A DNA stretch of 64,000 bases from Lachnospiraceae bacterium (GCA_022791635.1 JAAVZL010000027.1:1-64000), one strand, 5' to 3'; counted from the first letter of the stretch, positions 7,909 through 17,153 are shown. The notes: generated by a model from the sequence alone, not told the origin. Program-made: numbers and translations.

Positions 7909-8457
7909 ATGAAAAAAGAAGATGCGCTTATAAAGCTGGCACTGGATCTGGGCTTTGCGGACGCAGCCATTCTCAATACAAAGGAGCTGGTTTTCGTCCC
8001 GGGCTTCCGCACCCTCTGCAAGGAAAATCTCTGCGGAAAGTACGGCGCCAACTATGCCTGCCCTCCGGACTGCGGCACCGTAGAGCAAATGCGTGAAAAG
8101 GTTTTGCGCTGGCAGAAGGCCCTGGTACTGCAGACCATGTGGGACATTGAGGACCCTCTTAATAATGAGCAGATTAAGCCGGCAAAAGCACAGCACAACA
8201 AGCTGACCCGGCAGCTCATAGATGAGGCTGGGGAGCCGGGACTGATGATCGGGGTCAGCGGCTGCAGTCTGTGCAATCCCTGCGCCATTACGGAGGGTAA
8301 GCCCTGCCGTTTCCCAGAGCTTCAATATTCCTGCATGTCCGCCTACTGCATCTTTGTCAAGGATATGACGGAGCGCTGCCAGATGGATTATGACTGCGCC
8401 CCTGGAATTACTGCTTTTTTCAGTATGTATTGCTTTGATACAGCTTCTTTCCCTTAA
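7909..8457 (+). CDS. DUF2284 Cys-rich metal-binding protein
   Basis: A 182-residue protein rich in cysteine, with CGKYGANYACPPDCG near residue 45 and CSLCNPCAITEGKPCR near 125. These are the marks of DUF2284, predicted metal or iron-sulfur binding proteins of anaerobes. There is no signal peptide. A strong AGAAAGGA site precedes the ATG. It may be cotranscribed with the LysR gene, and it ends seven bases from the convergent MFS gene. Function is not known. Confidence 0.75.
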   Translation: MKKEDALIKLALDLGFADAAILNTKELVFVPGFRTLCKENLCGKYGANYACPPDCGTVEQMREKVLRWQKALVLQTMWDIEDPLNNEQIKPAKAQHNKLTRQLIDEAGEPGLMIGVSGCSLCNPCAITEGKPCRFPELQYSCMSAYCIFVKDMTERCQMDYDCAPGITAFFSMYCFDTASFP

Positions 8458-8464
8458 GTGTTAT

Positions 8465-9709
8465 CTATGTAAGCTCCCGAAAACGCCGCCCGGCTCCAAG
8501 AGCAATCGCCAGAGAAATTCCTCCGGCAAAGAATATTACCGCAAACTCAAAGCCCCGGCAAAGCTCAAACAGCACGCCATATAAGGCATTTCCAAGAGGC
8601 TGGGCGCACATGGCAATGGTGAGTATCACAGCGATCACCTTCCCGATAAGATGCCCGGGCGTTTCCGCCTGGACAAAGGACATCATCTCCACGGAAAACA
8701 TGGTGGAAAGCACCATGATTGCAAAGCAGCAGCCCGTAATCACCAGATAACTCCCCCTGTCAAAAAGGTCAAAAGCCAAAGCAAATCCCATGGGAAATAC
8801 CGCACAAGCGGCAGCCGCAATAAGATTTCCCGCCTTGCCTACAGACAGCCTTTTTCCAAGAATGCCTGCCAAAATGCCTCCCGTAAGTCCCCCTGCCGCC
8901 AGGGCCCCCTGAGAAAAGCTGTAAAGCGTATTTGCCGTACTCTCCGAGCCAAGCTCCAGCACCTCCGTAATGAGATACGGCACCGCCACAAGGATCATGG
9001 CAGATAAAAACAGGTTGATTTCACAGACAACCAGAGTCGCTCTCCCAATCTCAGGCTTTTCCTTTCGGATAAACCGAAAGCTCTCCCGAAAGTCTCCTGC
9101 AACCAGCTTTAACAATCCCCCCTTGGAATCCTGCTTTACAAAGGGAATCCGAATAAAAAGCTCCATCACCGCCGACAGAAAAAAGCACACCATACAGACC
9201 CACAGCACCGCCCTCAGCCCATAGGTGCTGTAAAGCATCCCTCCAAGCACCGGACCAACGAGATTGGCAAAGGAGCTGATGGTATTGATGATGGAATTGG
9301 CCTCCATAAAACGGTCCGGACTCACCAGCGCCGGAATACTGGCCTGGACAGAGGGCTGATAAGCGCCGGCAATCCCATAGAGCAGCATCAAAGTTACAGT
9401 CAAAAGAATCACCAGATTCATGCCTCCCAGCAACAGAGAAAAGACAAAAATCAAAGCCGCCGTAAAAAAGTCCAGAATCACCATAATATTTCTCTTATTC
9501 ACCCGGTCCGCAACAATCCCCCCTATGGGAGATAAAAGAATCGTGGGAAGAAAGGCACAGGCCATCACCGTTCCGTAGAGCGCCGAAGAGCCGGTCTGAT
9601 TCAAAAGATACAAGGGCAGCGCAAAACGGATGGTAGCATTTCCAAAAAGGGAAATAATCTGCCCGATAACCACCAAGGTAAAATCTCTCGAAAATAAATT
9701 CTGTTTCAT
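8465..9709 (-). CDS. MFS exporter, DHA3/macrolide-efflux type
   Basis: A 414-residue major facilitator protein with about 12 hydrophobic segments. The early loop has GGIVADRVNKRNIM, the family's loop 2-3 motif, and the opening FTLVVIGQIISLFGNATIRFALPLY is typical of the Mef/DHA3 group that pumps macrolides and other drugs out with protons. AGGAGG lies before the ATG. A TetR gene lies 178 bases upstream on the same strand, and a palindrome like that on the tetR promoter lies between them. The substrate is not known. Confidence 0.85.
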   Translation of the reverse strand: MKQNLFSRDFTLVVIGQIISLFGNATIRFALPLYLLNQTGSSALYGTVMACAFLPTILLSPIGGIVADRVNKRNIMVILDFFTAALIFVFSLLLGGMNLVILLTVTLMLLYGIAGAYQPSVQASIPALVSPDRFMEANSIINTISSFANLVGPVLGGMLYSTYGLRAVLWVCMVCFFLSAVMELFIRIPFVKQDSKGGLLKLVAGDFRESFRFIRKEKPEIGRATLVVCEINLFLSAMILVAVPYLITEVLELGSESTANTLYSFSQGALAAGGLTGGILAGILGKRLSVGKAGNLIAAAACAVFPMGFALAFDLFDRGSYLVITGCCFAIMVLSTMFSVEMMSFVQAETPGHLIGKVIAVILTIAMCAQPLGNALYGVLFELCRGFEFAVIFFAGGISLAIALGAGRRFRELT

Positions 9710-9802
9710 TTTTGCCTCCTAATCTCTCAATGCTTTTCCATTTGTTTGCATTCATCATATCTCAACGATCCTACAGAGAAACATTTCTGTCCCTGATTTT
9801 TA

Positions 9803-9819
9803 ATACCGAACGTTGGTAT
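9803..9819. promoter_or_regulatory. candidate TetR operator before the MFS gene
   Basis: The palindrome ATACC-GAACGTT-GGTAT, followed by GTATT, resembles the CATAC/GTATG operator on the tetR promoter. It lies 95 bases upstream of the MFS start and just after the tetR stop, so the exporter may have its own repressed promoter. No clear -35/-10 pair is seen around it. Confidence 0.5.
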
Positions 9820-9886
9820 GTATTATTTTAAAAGAAAAAGCCGTAAACACAGCCCTTCTTTGCTATCAATCGCCTTTCATCTTCTG

Positions 9887-10540
9887 CTACTTTCTTTTCT
9901 GGTAAATCGCAGTCAACTCCTCCAGCCGGTGAAGCATCTCCTCATCCACAATATCCAGCCCAAATCCCCTAAGCATCTGTTGAAACACCATGAACTTACC
10001 AAGGGTTTCCTCCTCCGTACTATCTAAGATCATAGGATTCATCCATACATTGGCCACAAGGATAATCAGCTCCGCCAGCTGAGCCGGATAATCCGTCTCA
10101 ATGGAGCCGTCTGCAATTCCCTGCCGGATAATGGGCAAAATATAATTAGGAGCCGCATCGTGCACGGTTTCCTGCAAAATACTGAACAGAAGCTTGGCAT
10201 TGCTGTGAATATTGGGAGCCACTGCAAACATCTCATCCTGCACCGGCCGATTGATGGAATCCTTAAATATCACTTTCAACTTTTCTTTCCCATTTAAATC
10301 CGTCCGATCCCGAATTTTTGCAAGCATACGGTTAGACTGCTCCGTCATCCGGCTGGTAACCGCTATCAGAATGTCCTCCTTAGACTTAAAATGATGGTAG
10401 ATAGCTCCCTTGCTAAGCCCTCCCAAATGATTGATAATCTCCTGAATAGAAGTATACTCGTAGCCCTTTTCCATGAACAAGCGATATGCCGTGTCCAAAA
10501 TCCGATTTACAGTCTCCTTCGGGTTCTTATTACGCGCCAT
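9887..10540 (-). CDS. TetR-family repressor
   Basis: A 217-residue TetR protein. The N-terminal HTH reads TSIQEIINHLGGLSKGAIYHHFKSKEDI near residues 30-58; the rest is the helical ligand domain. Such repressors bind a drug or metabolite and leave a promoter. It stands directly before the MFS exporter on the same strand and has palindromes on its own promoter, so it most likely controls itself and the exporter. AGGGAGG lies before the ATG. Confidence 0.85.
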   Translation of the reverse strand: MARNKNPKETVNRILDTAYRLFMEKGYEYTSIQEIINHLGGLSKGAIYHHFKSKEDILIAVTSRMTEQSNRMLAKIRDRTDLNGKEKLKVIFKDSINRPVQDEMFAVAPNIHSNAKLLFSILQETVHDAAPNYILPIIRQGIADGSIETDYPAQLAELIILVANVWMNPMILDSTEEETLGKFMVFQQMLRGFGLDIVDEEMLHRLEELTAIYQKRK

Positions 10541-10603
10541 AGTAAAAGTGCCTCCCTACCTGCCATTGACAGATCCCAATCTATCATTTATTCCCCCAAA
10601 AAC

Positions 10604-10648
10604 GTACCATCAGTATGTATCATAACATACCAACAGTATGTATGTCAA
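10604..10648 (-). promoter_or_regulatory. tetR promoter with operator in the spacer
   Basis: TTGACA (10648-10643), 18 bases and TATGAT (10624-10619). The perfect palindrome CATAC-CAACA-GTATG (10626-10640) fills the spacer, and a related imperfect copy, TACCATCAGTA, lies at 10605-10615. This layout fits autorepression. Confidence 0.7.
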
Positions 10649-10838
10649 GTCAATCTGCCTTCACTTTACCTCTTCCCTGTTTCTTCCATCCTTGCCACTC
10701 ATTCCCCAAAATCAACCACCTATCAAAAACCCCTGGAAATCTTCCCCCGATTTTCTTATACTAAACTTGCAATTGCAAGCTTCCAAAAAGCATACGCCGA
10801 AAGGAAATACGGAATCCAAACGGAGGTACCCAGCCAGA

Positions 10839-11279
10839 ATGCAAGTAGAAATCAAAATTGACCCCGCCTATAAAGAAACCAAAATCCTTGTACTCACAGA
10901 TAAAGTCACGGAAGAGCTAAGCCAGCTTATCAAAAAAATCTCCCAGGAGGCCCCGCAGATCCTCTCCGGCTTTCAAAACGACACACTGAAAATCCTCGAC
11001 CCCTCCAAAATCTACCGCTTTTACACCGCATCAGGAAAGGTCTTCGCCGCAGACGAAAAAGGAGAATACACCCTGCGCACGCGCCTGTACGAATTGGAAG
11101 AACGGCTCGACAAAAATCAATTCGTCCGCATCTCCAACTCCGAGATTATCAATCTGAAAAAAGTAAAGAGCTTTGACCTAAGCTTTACAGGAACCATTTG
11201 CGTCTCCCTTCTGGACGGCACCGTAACCTACGCCTCCAGAAGATACGTAAACAAAATCAAACAAATATTAGGAATATGA
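10839..11279 (+). CDS. LytTR-family DNA-binding regulator
   Basis: A 146-residue protein whose second half is a LytTR domain: KIYRFYTASGKVFAADEKGEY, then LEERLDKNQFVRISNSEIINL and SRRYVNKIKQIL. It lacks a receiver domain. This short form paired with a DUF3021 membrane protein is common in Firmicutes and is thought to act as a self-contained sensor and regulator. The start ATG 10839 follows CGGAGG. The next gene begins 11 bases later with its own GAGGTGAT site. Confidence 0.8.
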   Translation: MQVEIKIDPAYKETKILVLTDKVTEELSQLIKKISQEAPQILSGFQNDTLKILDPSKIYRFYTASGKVFAADEKGEYTLRTRLYELEERLDKNQFVRISNSEIINLKKVKSFDLSFTGTICVSLLDGTVTYASRRYVNKIKQILGI

Positions 11280-11289
11280 GGTGATTTTC

Positions 11290-11760
11290 ATGAAAAAACA
11301 AACTCTCCTTCGAATCATCCTAGGCGCCCCCATCGGCATCACCATCAGCTACTTCATCACCATCTTCATCTCCCTTACGGTCACAGACGGAAACTATTAT
11401 CCCGTCGTCCCAGCCCTAGCCGAAAGCATGGGCAGCGAACTAAACGCCGTACTCATCCAAGCCCTCTTATCCGCCCTCTACGGCGCTGTCTGGGGCGGCC
11501 TCTCCATCATCTGGCAGCTAGAACACTGGAGCCTGCTGCGCATGACCGCCACCCACTTTGCCATCGCCACCCTCACAACCTTCCCCATTGCATACTTCAT
11601 GCAATGGACACCCCACAGCCTTAAGGGCATACTAAGCTACTTTGCCCTCTTCTTCGCCATCTACCTTGCCATCTGGCTCTCCCAATACTACACCATAAAA
11701 AAACGCCTCAAAGAGCTAAACCAAAAAGTCCAGGAACAAAACAACATAAAAACCCCTTAA
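11290..11760 (+). CDS. DUF3021 membrane protein
   Basis: A 156-residue protein with four predicted membrane helices (about residues 8-28, 55-75, 85-105, 115-135) and a charged coiled tail. DUF3021 proteins are partners of LytTR regulators such as the gene before it. The start ATG 11290 has GAGGTGAT seven bases upstream; the GTG at 11281 is part of that site. The role is probably to hold or signal to the LytTR protein at the membrane, but this is inference. Confidence 0.75.
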   Translation: MKKQTLLRIILGAPIGITISYFITIFISLTVTDGNYYPVVPALAESMGSELNAVLIQALLSALYGAVWGGLSIIWQLEHWSLLRMTATHFAIATLTTFPIAYFMQWTPHSLKGILSYFALFFAIYLAIWLSQYYTIKKRLKELNQKVQEQNNIKTP

Positions 11761-11789
11761 TAAAAAGCAGCCACTCTTCCAAAATTATG

Positions 11790-11892
11790 AAGTTAAGCCC
11801 TGAAAAGCTTATAAAGGCTCCGGGCAAGAACCGCCACCCCTCGCCGGGGTGGCCCTCCTCCCCTGCGCCGGTAGTCTTTGCTGGCTTAACTT
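11790..11892 (+). repeat. GC-rich structured element, copy A
   Basis: A 103-base element bounded by AAGTTAAGCC and its exact complement GGCTTAACTT. The core has a conserved CTCCGGGCAAGAACCG, a hairpin CCACCCC/GGGGTGG, and a conserved CCTCCTCCCCTGCGCCGG. Copies at 53974-54088 (same strand) and 35806-35864 (opposite strand, core only) share the two flanking strands almost base for base. It has no coding frame. It could be a small non-autonomous mobile element or an RNA motif. Confidence 0.7.
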
Positions 11893-11894
11893 AA

Positions 11895-12015
11895 GCTGTG
11901 ACTGACGCAAAAGAAGCCCCCAGGCTTTTCCGATATCCTGTGTCCGGCTGTTCGCGAACCGTCCGAACACAGGATATCGGAAAAGCCTGGGGGCTTCTTT
12001 TGCGTCAGTCACAGC
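11895..12015. repeat. long perfect hairpin, 49-base arms
   Basis: Arms at 11895-11943 and 11967-12015 are exact complements; the 23-base loop contains the palindrome GTTCGCGAAC. The arms hold GCCCCCAGGC and TTTTCCGATATCC. A relative lies at 54173-54359. It stands between two convergent genes, so it may stop transcription from both sides, although no T run follows either arm. Confidence 0.8.
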
Positions 12016-12044
12016 CTCACAGCCTCCCGCATCAGCCAAAGCAC

Positions 12045-13235
12045 CTATCTCCCAAGAAACCCTTCATATTGAGATACATTCCCGGAATCCACAATAAACA
12101 CCGGCTCATAATCCTCAGCCCCCAAAACATACTCCCAGGTCCCATCCAAATAATCAAGCAGCTTCTGAATCGCCGTCTGCGTCATCACCGGATTATAATA
12201 CACCGACATAAGCCCCTCAAAATACAGATCCGCCACAGGGCTTAACTCCTCATCATCCCCCCGAAGCACCGCGTACATCTCCTCCATGCCGCCCACTGCA
12301 GACATATAAACCGTCAGATCCCGAAGCTCCTCCTTCACCCCGTCGTCAAAGGCGTCCCCGCTCAAGACCTCCAAAAAAGCCATAGACATCTCATCATCCA
12401 TAGAAAATACAAACAAAGTATGATCCGTAGACCTTGCCGCCTCAATCCAGGAGGGCAGATTGCTCTCAATATATTCTTTTGCCTTCTCATTCGACCAGTC
12501 GCAATTATACTCAAAGTAATTCTCCGAGCACAGCTTATCCACCTCTTCCTGGGTCCAAACCGCCCCATGGTTCACATCCTCCACGGTGTAGATCCGATCC
12601 CCTTCCGCATCATAATAATCCTCCTGACCCAGCAGGAACTTTCGAAAGCCCTCCGCCCGCCGTTCAGATACGGTAGAAGCATCGCCGGTAAACTGAACCA
12701 GGGTACTCTTTGGAGTCATACCGTGAGTAAGCAGATAATAAGCCACCGCAACCCCGGACTGCCAGTTGTCTCCGGAATAATTCAAAACAGCCTCATCCAT
12801 GGTGCTCTCAATGATTCTGTCATAGGAAATCCAGGGAATGCCCGCATCAATCAGCGCCTGCTGCCCTTCCTCCGCCGCCTCGTCACAGCCCCAGAACATC
12901 ACACCCGCCGCATCATGATTGGCCAGAATCTCCTGCACCTGCTCATTTTGCGTCTCACCATGATCCGCAATATAATGGGTGGCGGCATAATCGCCATGGA
13001 GACCCAAGTTAATCTCATCCACAAAGGCCGCCGCATAAGCTGCTCCCTGGCCTGTCCAGCCATGGTCCGGCGCCGCCGTCATCACATAAATCTGGTTGCC
13101 AAGAGGCTCTCTCTCCTCCTGCCCTTCCTCTGCCTCTGCCACTTCCGTCTCTTCGTTCTTCCCGGCACTCTTACACGCAGTAAGCCCTGCCGCCATAGAG
13201 AAAACCAGCAGAAATGCCATCAGTCTTCTTTTCAT
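12045..13235 (-). CDS. sugar-binding lipoprotein (type I periplasmic-binding fold)
   Basis: A 396-residue secreted lipoprotein: MKRRLMAFLLVFSMAAGLTAC is a lipobox signal peptide with cleavage before C21, then an acidic linker. The mature part has the galactose/ribose-binding fold, with GMTPKSTLVQFTGDAST and DAAGVMFWGCDEAAEEGQQALIDAGIPW as landmarks. No permease or ATPase gene is adjacent, so it may serve a transporter elsewhere or act as a sensor subunit. AGGAG precedes the ATG. The ligand is unknown. Confidence 0.75.
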   Translation of the reverse strand: MKRRLMAFLLVFSMAAGLTACKSAGKNEETEVAEAEEGQEEREPLGNQIYVMTAAPDHGWTGQGAAYAAAFVDEINLGLHGDYAATHYIADHGETQNEQVQEILANHDAAGVMFWGCDEAAEEGQQALIDAGIPWISYDRIIESTMDEAVLNYSGDNWQSGVAVAYYLLTHGMTPKSTLVQFTGDASTVSERRAEGFRKFLLGQEDYYDAEGDRIYTVEDVNHGAVWTQEEVDKLCSENYFEYNCDWSNEKAKEYIESNLPSWIEAARSTDHTLFVFSMDDEMSMAFLEVLSGDAFDDGVKEELRDLTVYMSAVGGMEEMYAVLRGDDEELSPVADLYFEGLMSVYYNPVMTQTAIQKLLDYLDGTWEYVLGAEDYEPVFIVDSGNVSQYEGFLGR

Positions 13236-13316
13236 ATGTCTGCCAACTCCTTCTTTGCTTAACCGTTTTCCGGTTTATCATAACACGCCAGGAAAATCCT
13301 GGCAATAAAAACTTTC

Positions 13317-14144
13317 TCAGGACAAAAGCCGCTCAATCTCAAAGGCCACGCCCTCCTGCTCATTGCTTGGAGCAAGCCGATCTGCCGCCTCCTTTGCCTC
13401 CGGACAAGCGTTCTCCATGGCATAGCCCGTTCCTGCCTCCAAAAGCATGGTGATATCATTGCTTCCGTCCCCAAAAGCCGCCGTCTCATCCCGCTCGATC
13501 CCCAGATACTCCCAAAGATACCTTAAAGCCGCCCCCTTATTGGCCTCTCTGGCATTTACCTCAATATTGTTGGCCACGGAGCTTGTGACAGCCAGACCGG
13601 AAAGACTCACTTTCATATCCCTTAAAATCCGCTTCCGCTCCCCCAAATCTGCAAAAAAGAGCATCAGCTTCTGCACCGGCTCCCCTGTCTCGAAAAGAAA
13701 GTCCTCCAGATTCTCCACCGGCTTATAAACCCTGCGCATCATAAGAAACAGCGCCTGCTCACTGGTATAGGCAGCCATTTTTTCCATATCGGAGCGCGCC
13801 ATAAAGCCCTGTCCGCCCCGATAGCATCCGGTGATTGCCGGCACCTCCCGGGTATAGGCAAAAAACTGCCGCACCTCGTCCATATTCATTTCCGCCCGAT
13901 ATAAGGTTCTCTCCTCCCGAGCATCGTAAATCTGCGCCCCGTTTGCCGCAATCACATAGCGGATAAAAGGCAGGGCCCGAATTTCCTCCGGCACACCGTC
14001 ATACAGCCGCCCTGTGGTGGGAACCAGGCAAATCCCGGCCTCTGACGCCTGCCCAAGCGCCTTTAAGGTCCGTGGCGTCAGCTCCTTATTGTTCTTTAAT
14101 AATGTGCCGTCCAGATCGAAGGCAATTAGCTTGATACGCTTCAT
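13317..14144 (-). CDS. Cof-type HAD phosphatase
   Basis: A 275-residue HAD hydrolase of the Cof/IIB type. Motif I is FDLDGTLL near residues 9-16; motif IV is FGDGSNDITML near 222. Such enzymes remove phosphate from sugar phosphates, FMN or other small molecules in the cytoplasm. GGAG lies just before the ATG. It lies between the orphan binding protein and the DUF1622 gene, all in one direction. The substrate cannot be told from sequence. Confidence 0.85.
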   Translation of the reverse strand: MKRIKLIAFDLDGTLLKNNKELTPRTLKALGQASEAGICLVPTTGRLYDGVPEEIRALPFIRYVIAANGAQIYDAREERTLYRAEMNMDEVRQFFAYTREVPAITGCYRGGQGFMARSDMEKMAAYTSEQALFLMMRRVYKPVENLEDFLFETGEPVQKLMLFFADLGERKRILRDMKVSLSGLAVTSSVANNIEVNAREANKGAALRYLWEYLGIERDETAAFGDGSNDITMLLEAGTGYAMENACPEAKEAADRLAPSNEQEGVAFEIERLLS

Positions 14145-14234
14145 CTCTCTACTCCTTGTTCACATGGATAACGGAACTGCAAAAAGAAGAGACTGCCTAT
14201 CCTTTGACAGCCCCTTTTCCTTATGATCTCCTGC

Positions 14235-14564
14235 TCAGTCCGCATCAATTCCCTTTTCCTCTTCCTTAATTTCCCAGTGGATCAGGAAGGTCAGGGCTGC
14301 TCTGAGCGCAATAATTCCCGCTACCGTGGCAATCTCCGTCCACTCCCGCACAACTACGGTTCGCAGAATCTCACTGCCCAGCTTAAACTCCAGGCCCATA
14401 GCCAGTCCCTTCGCCAGACTCAGCTTTGTATCCGGCCTTCTGCTCACATAGCTGTAAAAGCCCTTGATACCCGACACAATAATAATTCCCACGCCAATCA
14501 GCTCAAATACGGGAATGGTAGCCTCCACCAAATAATGCAGAACCAGCTCCAGTACCTCAATCAT
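14235..14564 (-). CDS. DUF1622 membrane protein
   Basis: A 109-residue protein with two or three membrane helices; GIIIVSGIKGFYSY near residue 27 and LRTVVVREWTEIATVAGIIALR near 73 are typical of DUF1622. Function of the family is unknown. It follows the metal-sensor gene by 113 bases on the same strand, and GGAGG-like bases precede the ATG. A role in metal handling would be only a guess. Confidence 0.75.
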   Translation of the reverse strand: MIEVLELVLHYLVEATIPVFELIGVGIIIVSGIKGFYSYVSRRPDTKLSLAKGLAMGLEFKLGSEILRTVVVREWTEIATVAGIIALRAALTFLIHWEIKEEEKGIDAD

Positions 14565-14676
14565 TGTCTTCTTCCGCCTCCCTTATAGCAACCCAAGCTC
14601 CTTAGAGCCGTTGCCTTATGTCCGCTCTATCATAGCACAGGACTTTGGAAAATGCAATGTTTGGGCGCAATTGTGC

Positions 14677-15039
14677 TCAATCCTCCTCAATATGCTCCCG
14701 TCCCTGGTCAATAATCGTCCGCACGTGATGATCCGCCAGAGAGTAAAAAATAGACTTGCCCTCTCTTCTGCTTTTCACCAGCTTGCTCTGCTTTAAGATC
14801 CGGAGCTGATGGGAAATGGCAGATTGCGTCATATTCAGAGCCTCTGCCAAATCGCACACACACACCTCCGCCTCAAAAAGCACAAAGAGAATCCTGATTC
14901 TCGTGGAATCTCCGAACACCTTAAAAAGCTCCGCTAAGTCATAGGCTTCCGTCTCCTCCGGCATTTTTTCCTGGACAATTTTCAAAAGATTTTCGTGCAC
15001 CTCAAAGGTATCACAGCATCCTTCCATTTTCTCTGTCAT
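14677..15039 (-). CDS. CadC/SmtB-like metal-sensing repressor
   Basis: A 120-residue ArsR-family winged-helix repressor. Metal ligands match the CadC type: C8-C9 near the N terminus and C60-x-C62 in EVCVCDLAEAL; the DNA helix is MTQSAISHQLRILKQ. Cd, Pb or Zn binding should release DNA. I start it at ATG 15039, with AGGAGA upstream, rather than at 15090. It lies last in the HMA-ATPase-sensor order, and the operator is at the head of the unit (17406-17425). Confidence 0.85.
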   Translation of the reverse strand: MTEKMEGCCDTFEVHENLLKIVQEKMPEETEAYDLAELFKVFGDSTRIRILFVLFEAEVCVCDLAEALNMTQSAISHQLRILKQSKLVKSRREGKSIFYSLADHHVRTIIDQGREHIEED

Positions 15040-15052
15040 CGTTTCTCCTATT

Positions 15053-15172
15053 AATAGTCGCTGCGCGACAGCACTAAAGGGTAAAGTCACTTCGGCACAC
15101 CCTTAATGAGAGGAACTTTCATTCGAAAGAAACCTCATAAAAGTTCCTCTCGTGCGCCTTCGCGACTTTACC
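15053..15172. repeat. nested hairpin with dispersed short repeat
   Basis: Nested arms GGTAAAGTC/GACTTTACC (15080-15088, 15164-15172) and GAGAGGAACTTT/AAAGTTCCTCTC (15108-15119, 15140-15151) form a long hairpin between the ATPase stop and the sensor start. It opens with AGTCGCTGCGCGACAGCACT, a repeat seen again at 28680-28704 and 53162-53186. Confidence 0.65.
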
Positions 15173-15242
15173 GTCCGGCAATAAACATTTTTATAAGCAC
15201 TTGACTTTTCTTCGCCGGACTATTTAAAGTTCCGTAATATTC

Positions 15243-17114
15243 CTAATTCATCTTTTTTATAAACAGGGCGCGGATTGCATTGAGCACTGCAAGCACCATC
15301 ACGCCCACATCGGCGAAGATAGCCACCCACATATTGGCAATCCCCACAGCCCCAAGCGCCAGGCAAATCACCTTAATTCCGATAGCAAAATAAATGTTTT
15401 CATAGACAATACGGATGCATTTTCTGGCAATGCGGATGGCCGTGGCAATCTTCAGGGGATCGTCATCCATCAGCACAATATCCGCCGCCTCAATGGCTGC
15501 GTCAGAGCCAAGAGCCCCCATGGCGATACCGATATCCGCCCTGGATAATACCGGAGCATCATTGATGCCGTCCCCCACGAAGACCAGCTTTTCCCGGCTG
15601 CCTTTGCGCTCCAGAAGCTCCTCCACCTTGGCCACCTTGTCTGCCGGCAAAAGCTCACTGTGCACCTCCCGGATTCCAAGCTCTTTTGCCACCTGCTCTG
15701 CCGCTTCCTTTCGGTCTCCTGTGAGCATCACCGTATTCTTAACGCCGGCCTTATTCAGCTGACGTATGGCTTCCCCCGCATTGGCTTTCAGCATATCGGA
15801 AATCAAAATATGCCCTCCATAAGCTCCGTCCAGAGCCACATGAACCACGGTCCCCGGATGATGGCAGGGAACAAAAGAGATTTCCAGCCGCTCCATCAGC
15901 CGGTCGCTGCCTGCGGCCACAGCCATGCCGTCTACCCTGGCCGTAACACCGTTTCCGCCAATCTCCTCAATCTCCGTCACGCGGCTTCGATCCAAAGGCT
16001 TTCCGTAAGCCTTCTGCAGACTTTTGCTGATGGGATGAGAGGAAGCACACTCTGCCAGAGCCGCATACTCCAGCAGCCGTTCCCTCTCCACCGTGCTGTG
16101 ATGAACTCCCTTCACCTCAAAGACACCCTGGGTCATTGTGCCCGTCTTGTCAAACACCACCCATCCCGTCTGGGACAGCGCCTCCAGATAATTGGACCCC
16201 TTTACCAGAATACCTGCCTTGCTGGCTCCCCCGATGCCTGCAAAGAAGCTTAAGGGAATGCTGATCACCAGGGCACAGGGACAGCTGATGACCAGGAAGG
16301 TTAAGGCTCTGTAAATCCAGCTCCCCCACTGCGGCGCAAGGCCCAGAACGCCAAGCCGCAGGAACGGCGGCAAAATCGCCAGCGCCAGCGCCCCATAGCA
16401 GACAGCCGGAGTATAATATCTGGCAAATTTGGAAATAAAGTTCTCGGATCTGGACTTCTTGGCGCTGGAATTCTCCACCAAATCCAGGATCTTGGATACG
16501 GTAGACTCCCCGAATTCCTTTGTGGTGCGAACCTTCAGAAGCCCTGTCATATTGATGCAGCCACTGATGACCTCTTCTCCAACTCCTGTCTCCCTTGGCA
16601 GGCTTTCCCCTGTGAGCGCACTGGTATTTAAGGCAGAGCTTCCCTCCGTCACCACGCCGTCAATGGGAATCTTCTCCCCCGGCTGTACAACGATGAGAGT
16701 TCCCACCTCAACCTCATCCGGATCCACCTGCTCCAGGCGTCCGTCGCGCTCCACATTGGCATAATCCGGCCGGATATCCATCAGCTCACTGATATTCTTC
16801 CGGCTTCTTCCCACAGCATAGCTCTGGAACAGCTCCCCAATCTGGTAAAACAGCATCACAGCCGTTCCCTCCTGATAATCCCCCAGAAAAATCGCGCCCA
16901 CGGTGGCTACGGCCATGAGAAAGTTCTCATCGAACACCTGACGATTCCGGATCCCCTTAAAGGCCTTTTTCAAAATATCATAGCCAATGATCAGATAAGG
17001 GATCATATAAAGTCCAAACCGCAGATACCCCGTAATCGAAAGCTGACTCAAGACAATCAAGAGCAGGAACGACACAATAATCCGAGCCAGCATTTTTTTT
17101 TGTTTCTTATTCAT
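15243..17114 (-). CDS. P1B-type heavy-metal ATPase (Cd/Zn type)
   Basis: A 623-residue membrane pump that exports soft or divalent metal ions. Landmarks are SALTGESLP in the actuator domain, the metal-binding SCPCAL in a membrane helix, DKTGTMT with the phosphorylated Asp near residue 320, the SHP motif (ASSHPISK), and GDGINDAPVL. The CPC motif and the final helix (MWVAIFADVGVMVLAVLNA) fit Zn/Cd/Pb pumps. It has no N-terminal metal-binding HMA domain; that domain is a separate gene just upstream. AGGAGG precedes the ATG. Confidence 0.88.
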   Translation of the reverse strand: MNKKQKKMLARIIVSFLLLIVLSQLSITGYLRFGLYMIPYLIIGYDILKKAFKGIRNRQVFDENFLMAVATVGAIFLGDYQEGTAVMLFYQIGELFQSYAVGRSRKNISELMDIRPDYANVERDGRLEQVDPDEVEVGTLIVVQPGEKIPIDGVVTEGSSALNTSALTGESLPRETGVGEEVISGCINMTGLLKVRTTKEFGESTVSKILDLVENSSAKKSRSENFISKFARYYTPAVCYGALALAILPPFLRLGVLGLAPQWGSWIYRALTFLVISCPCALVISIPLSFFAGIGGASKAGILVKGSNYLEALSQTGWVVFDKTGTMTQGVFEVKGVHHSTVERERLLEYAALAECASSHPISKSLQKAYGKPLDRSRVTEIEEIGGNGVTARVDGMAVAAGSDRLMERLEISFVPCHHPGTVVHVALDGAYGGHILISDMLKANAGEAIRQLNKAGVKNTVMLTGDRKEAAEQVAKELGIREVHSELLPADKVAKVEELLERKGSREKLVFVGDGINDAPVLSRADIGIAMGALGSDAAIEAADIVLMDDDPLKIATAIRIARKCIRIVYENIYFAIGIKVICLALGAVGIANMWVAIFADVGVMVLAVLNAIRALFIKKMN

Positions 17115-17153
17115 CTTGCCCTCCTTCTGACCCAGAGTCTTCCTCTTAGAATC

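Noticed and set aside
12420..13262. A 280-codon plus-strand frame
   Set aside because: It is antisense to the clear lipoprotein gene and has no family-like sequence.
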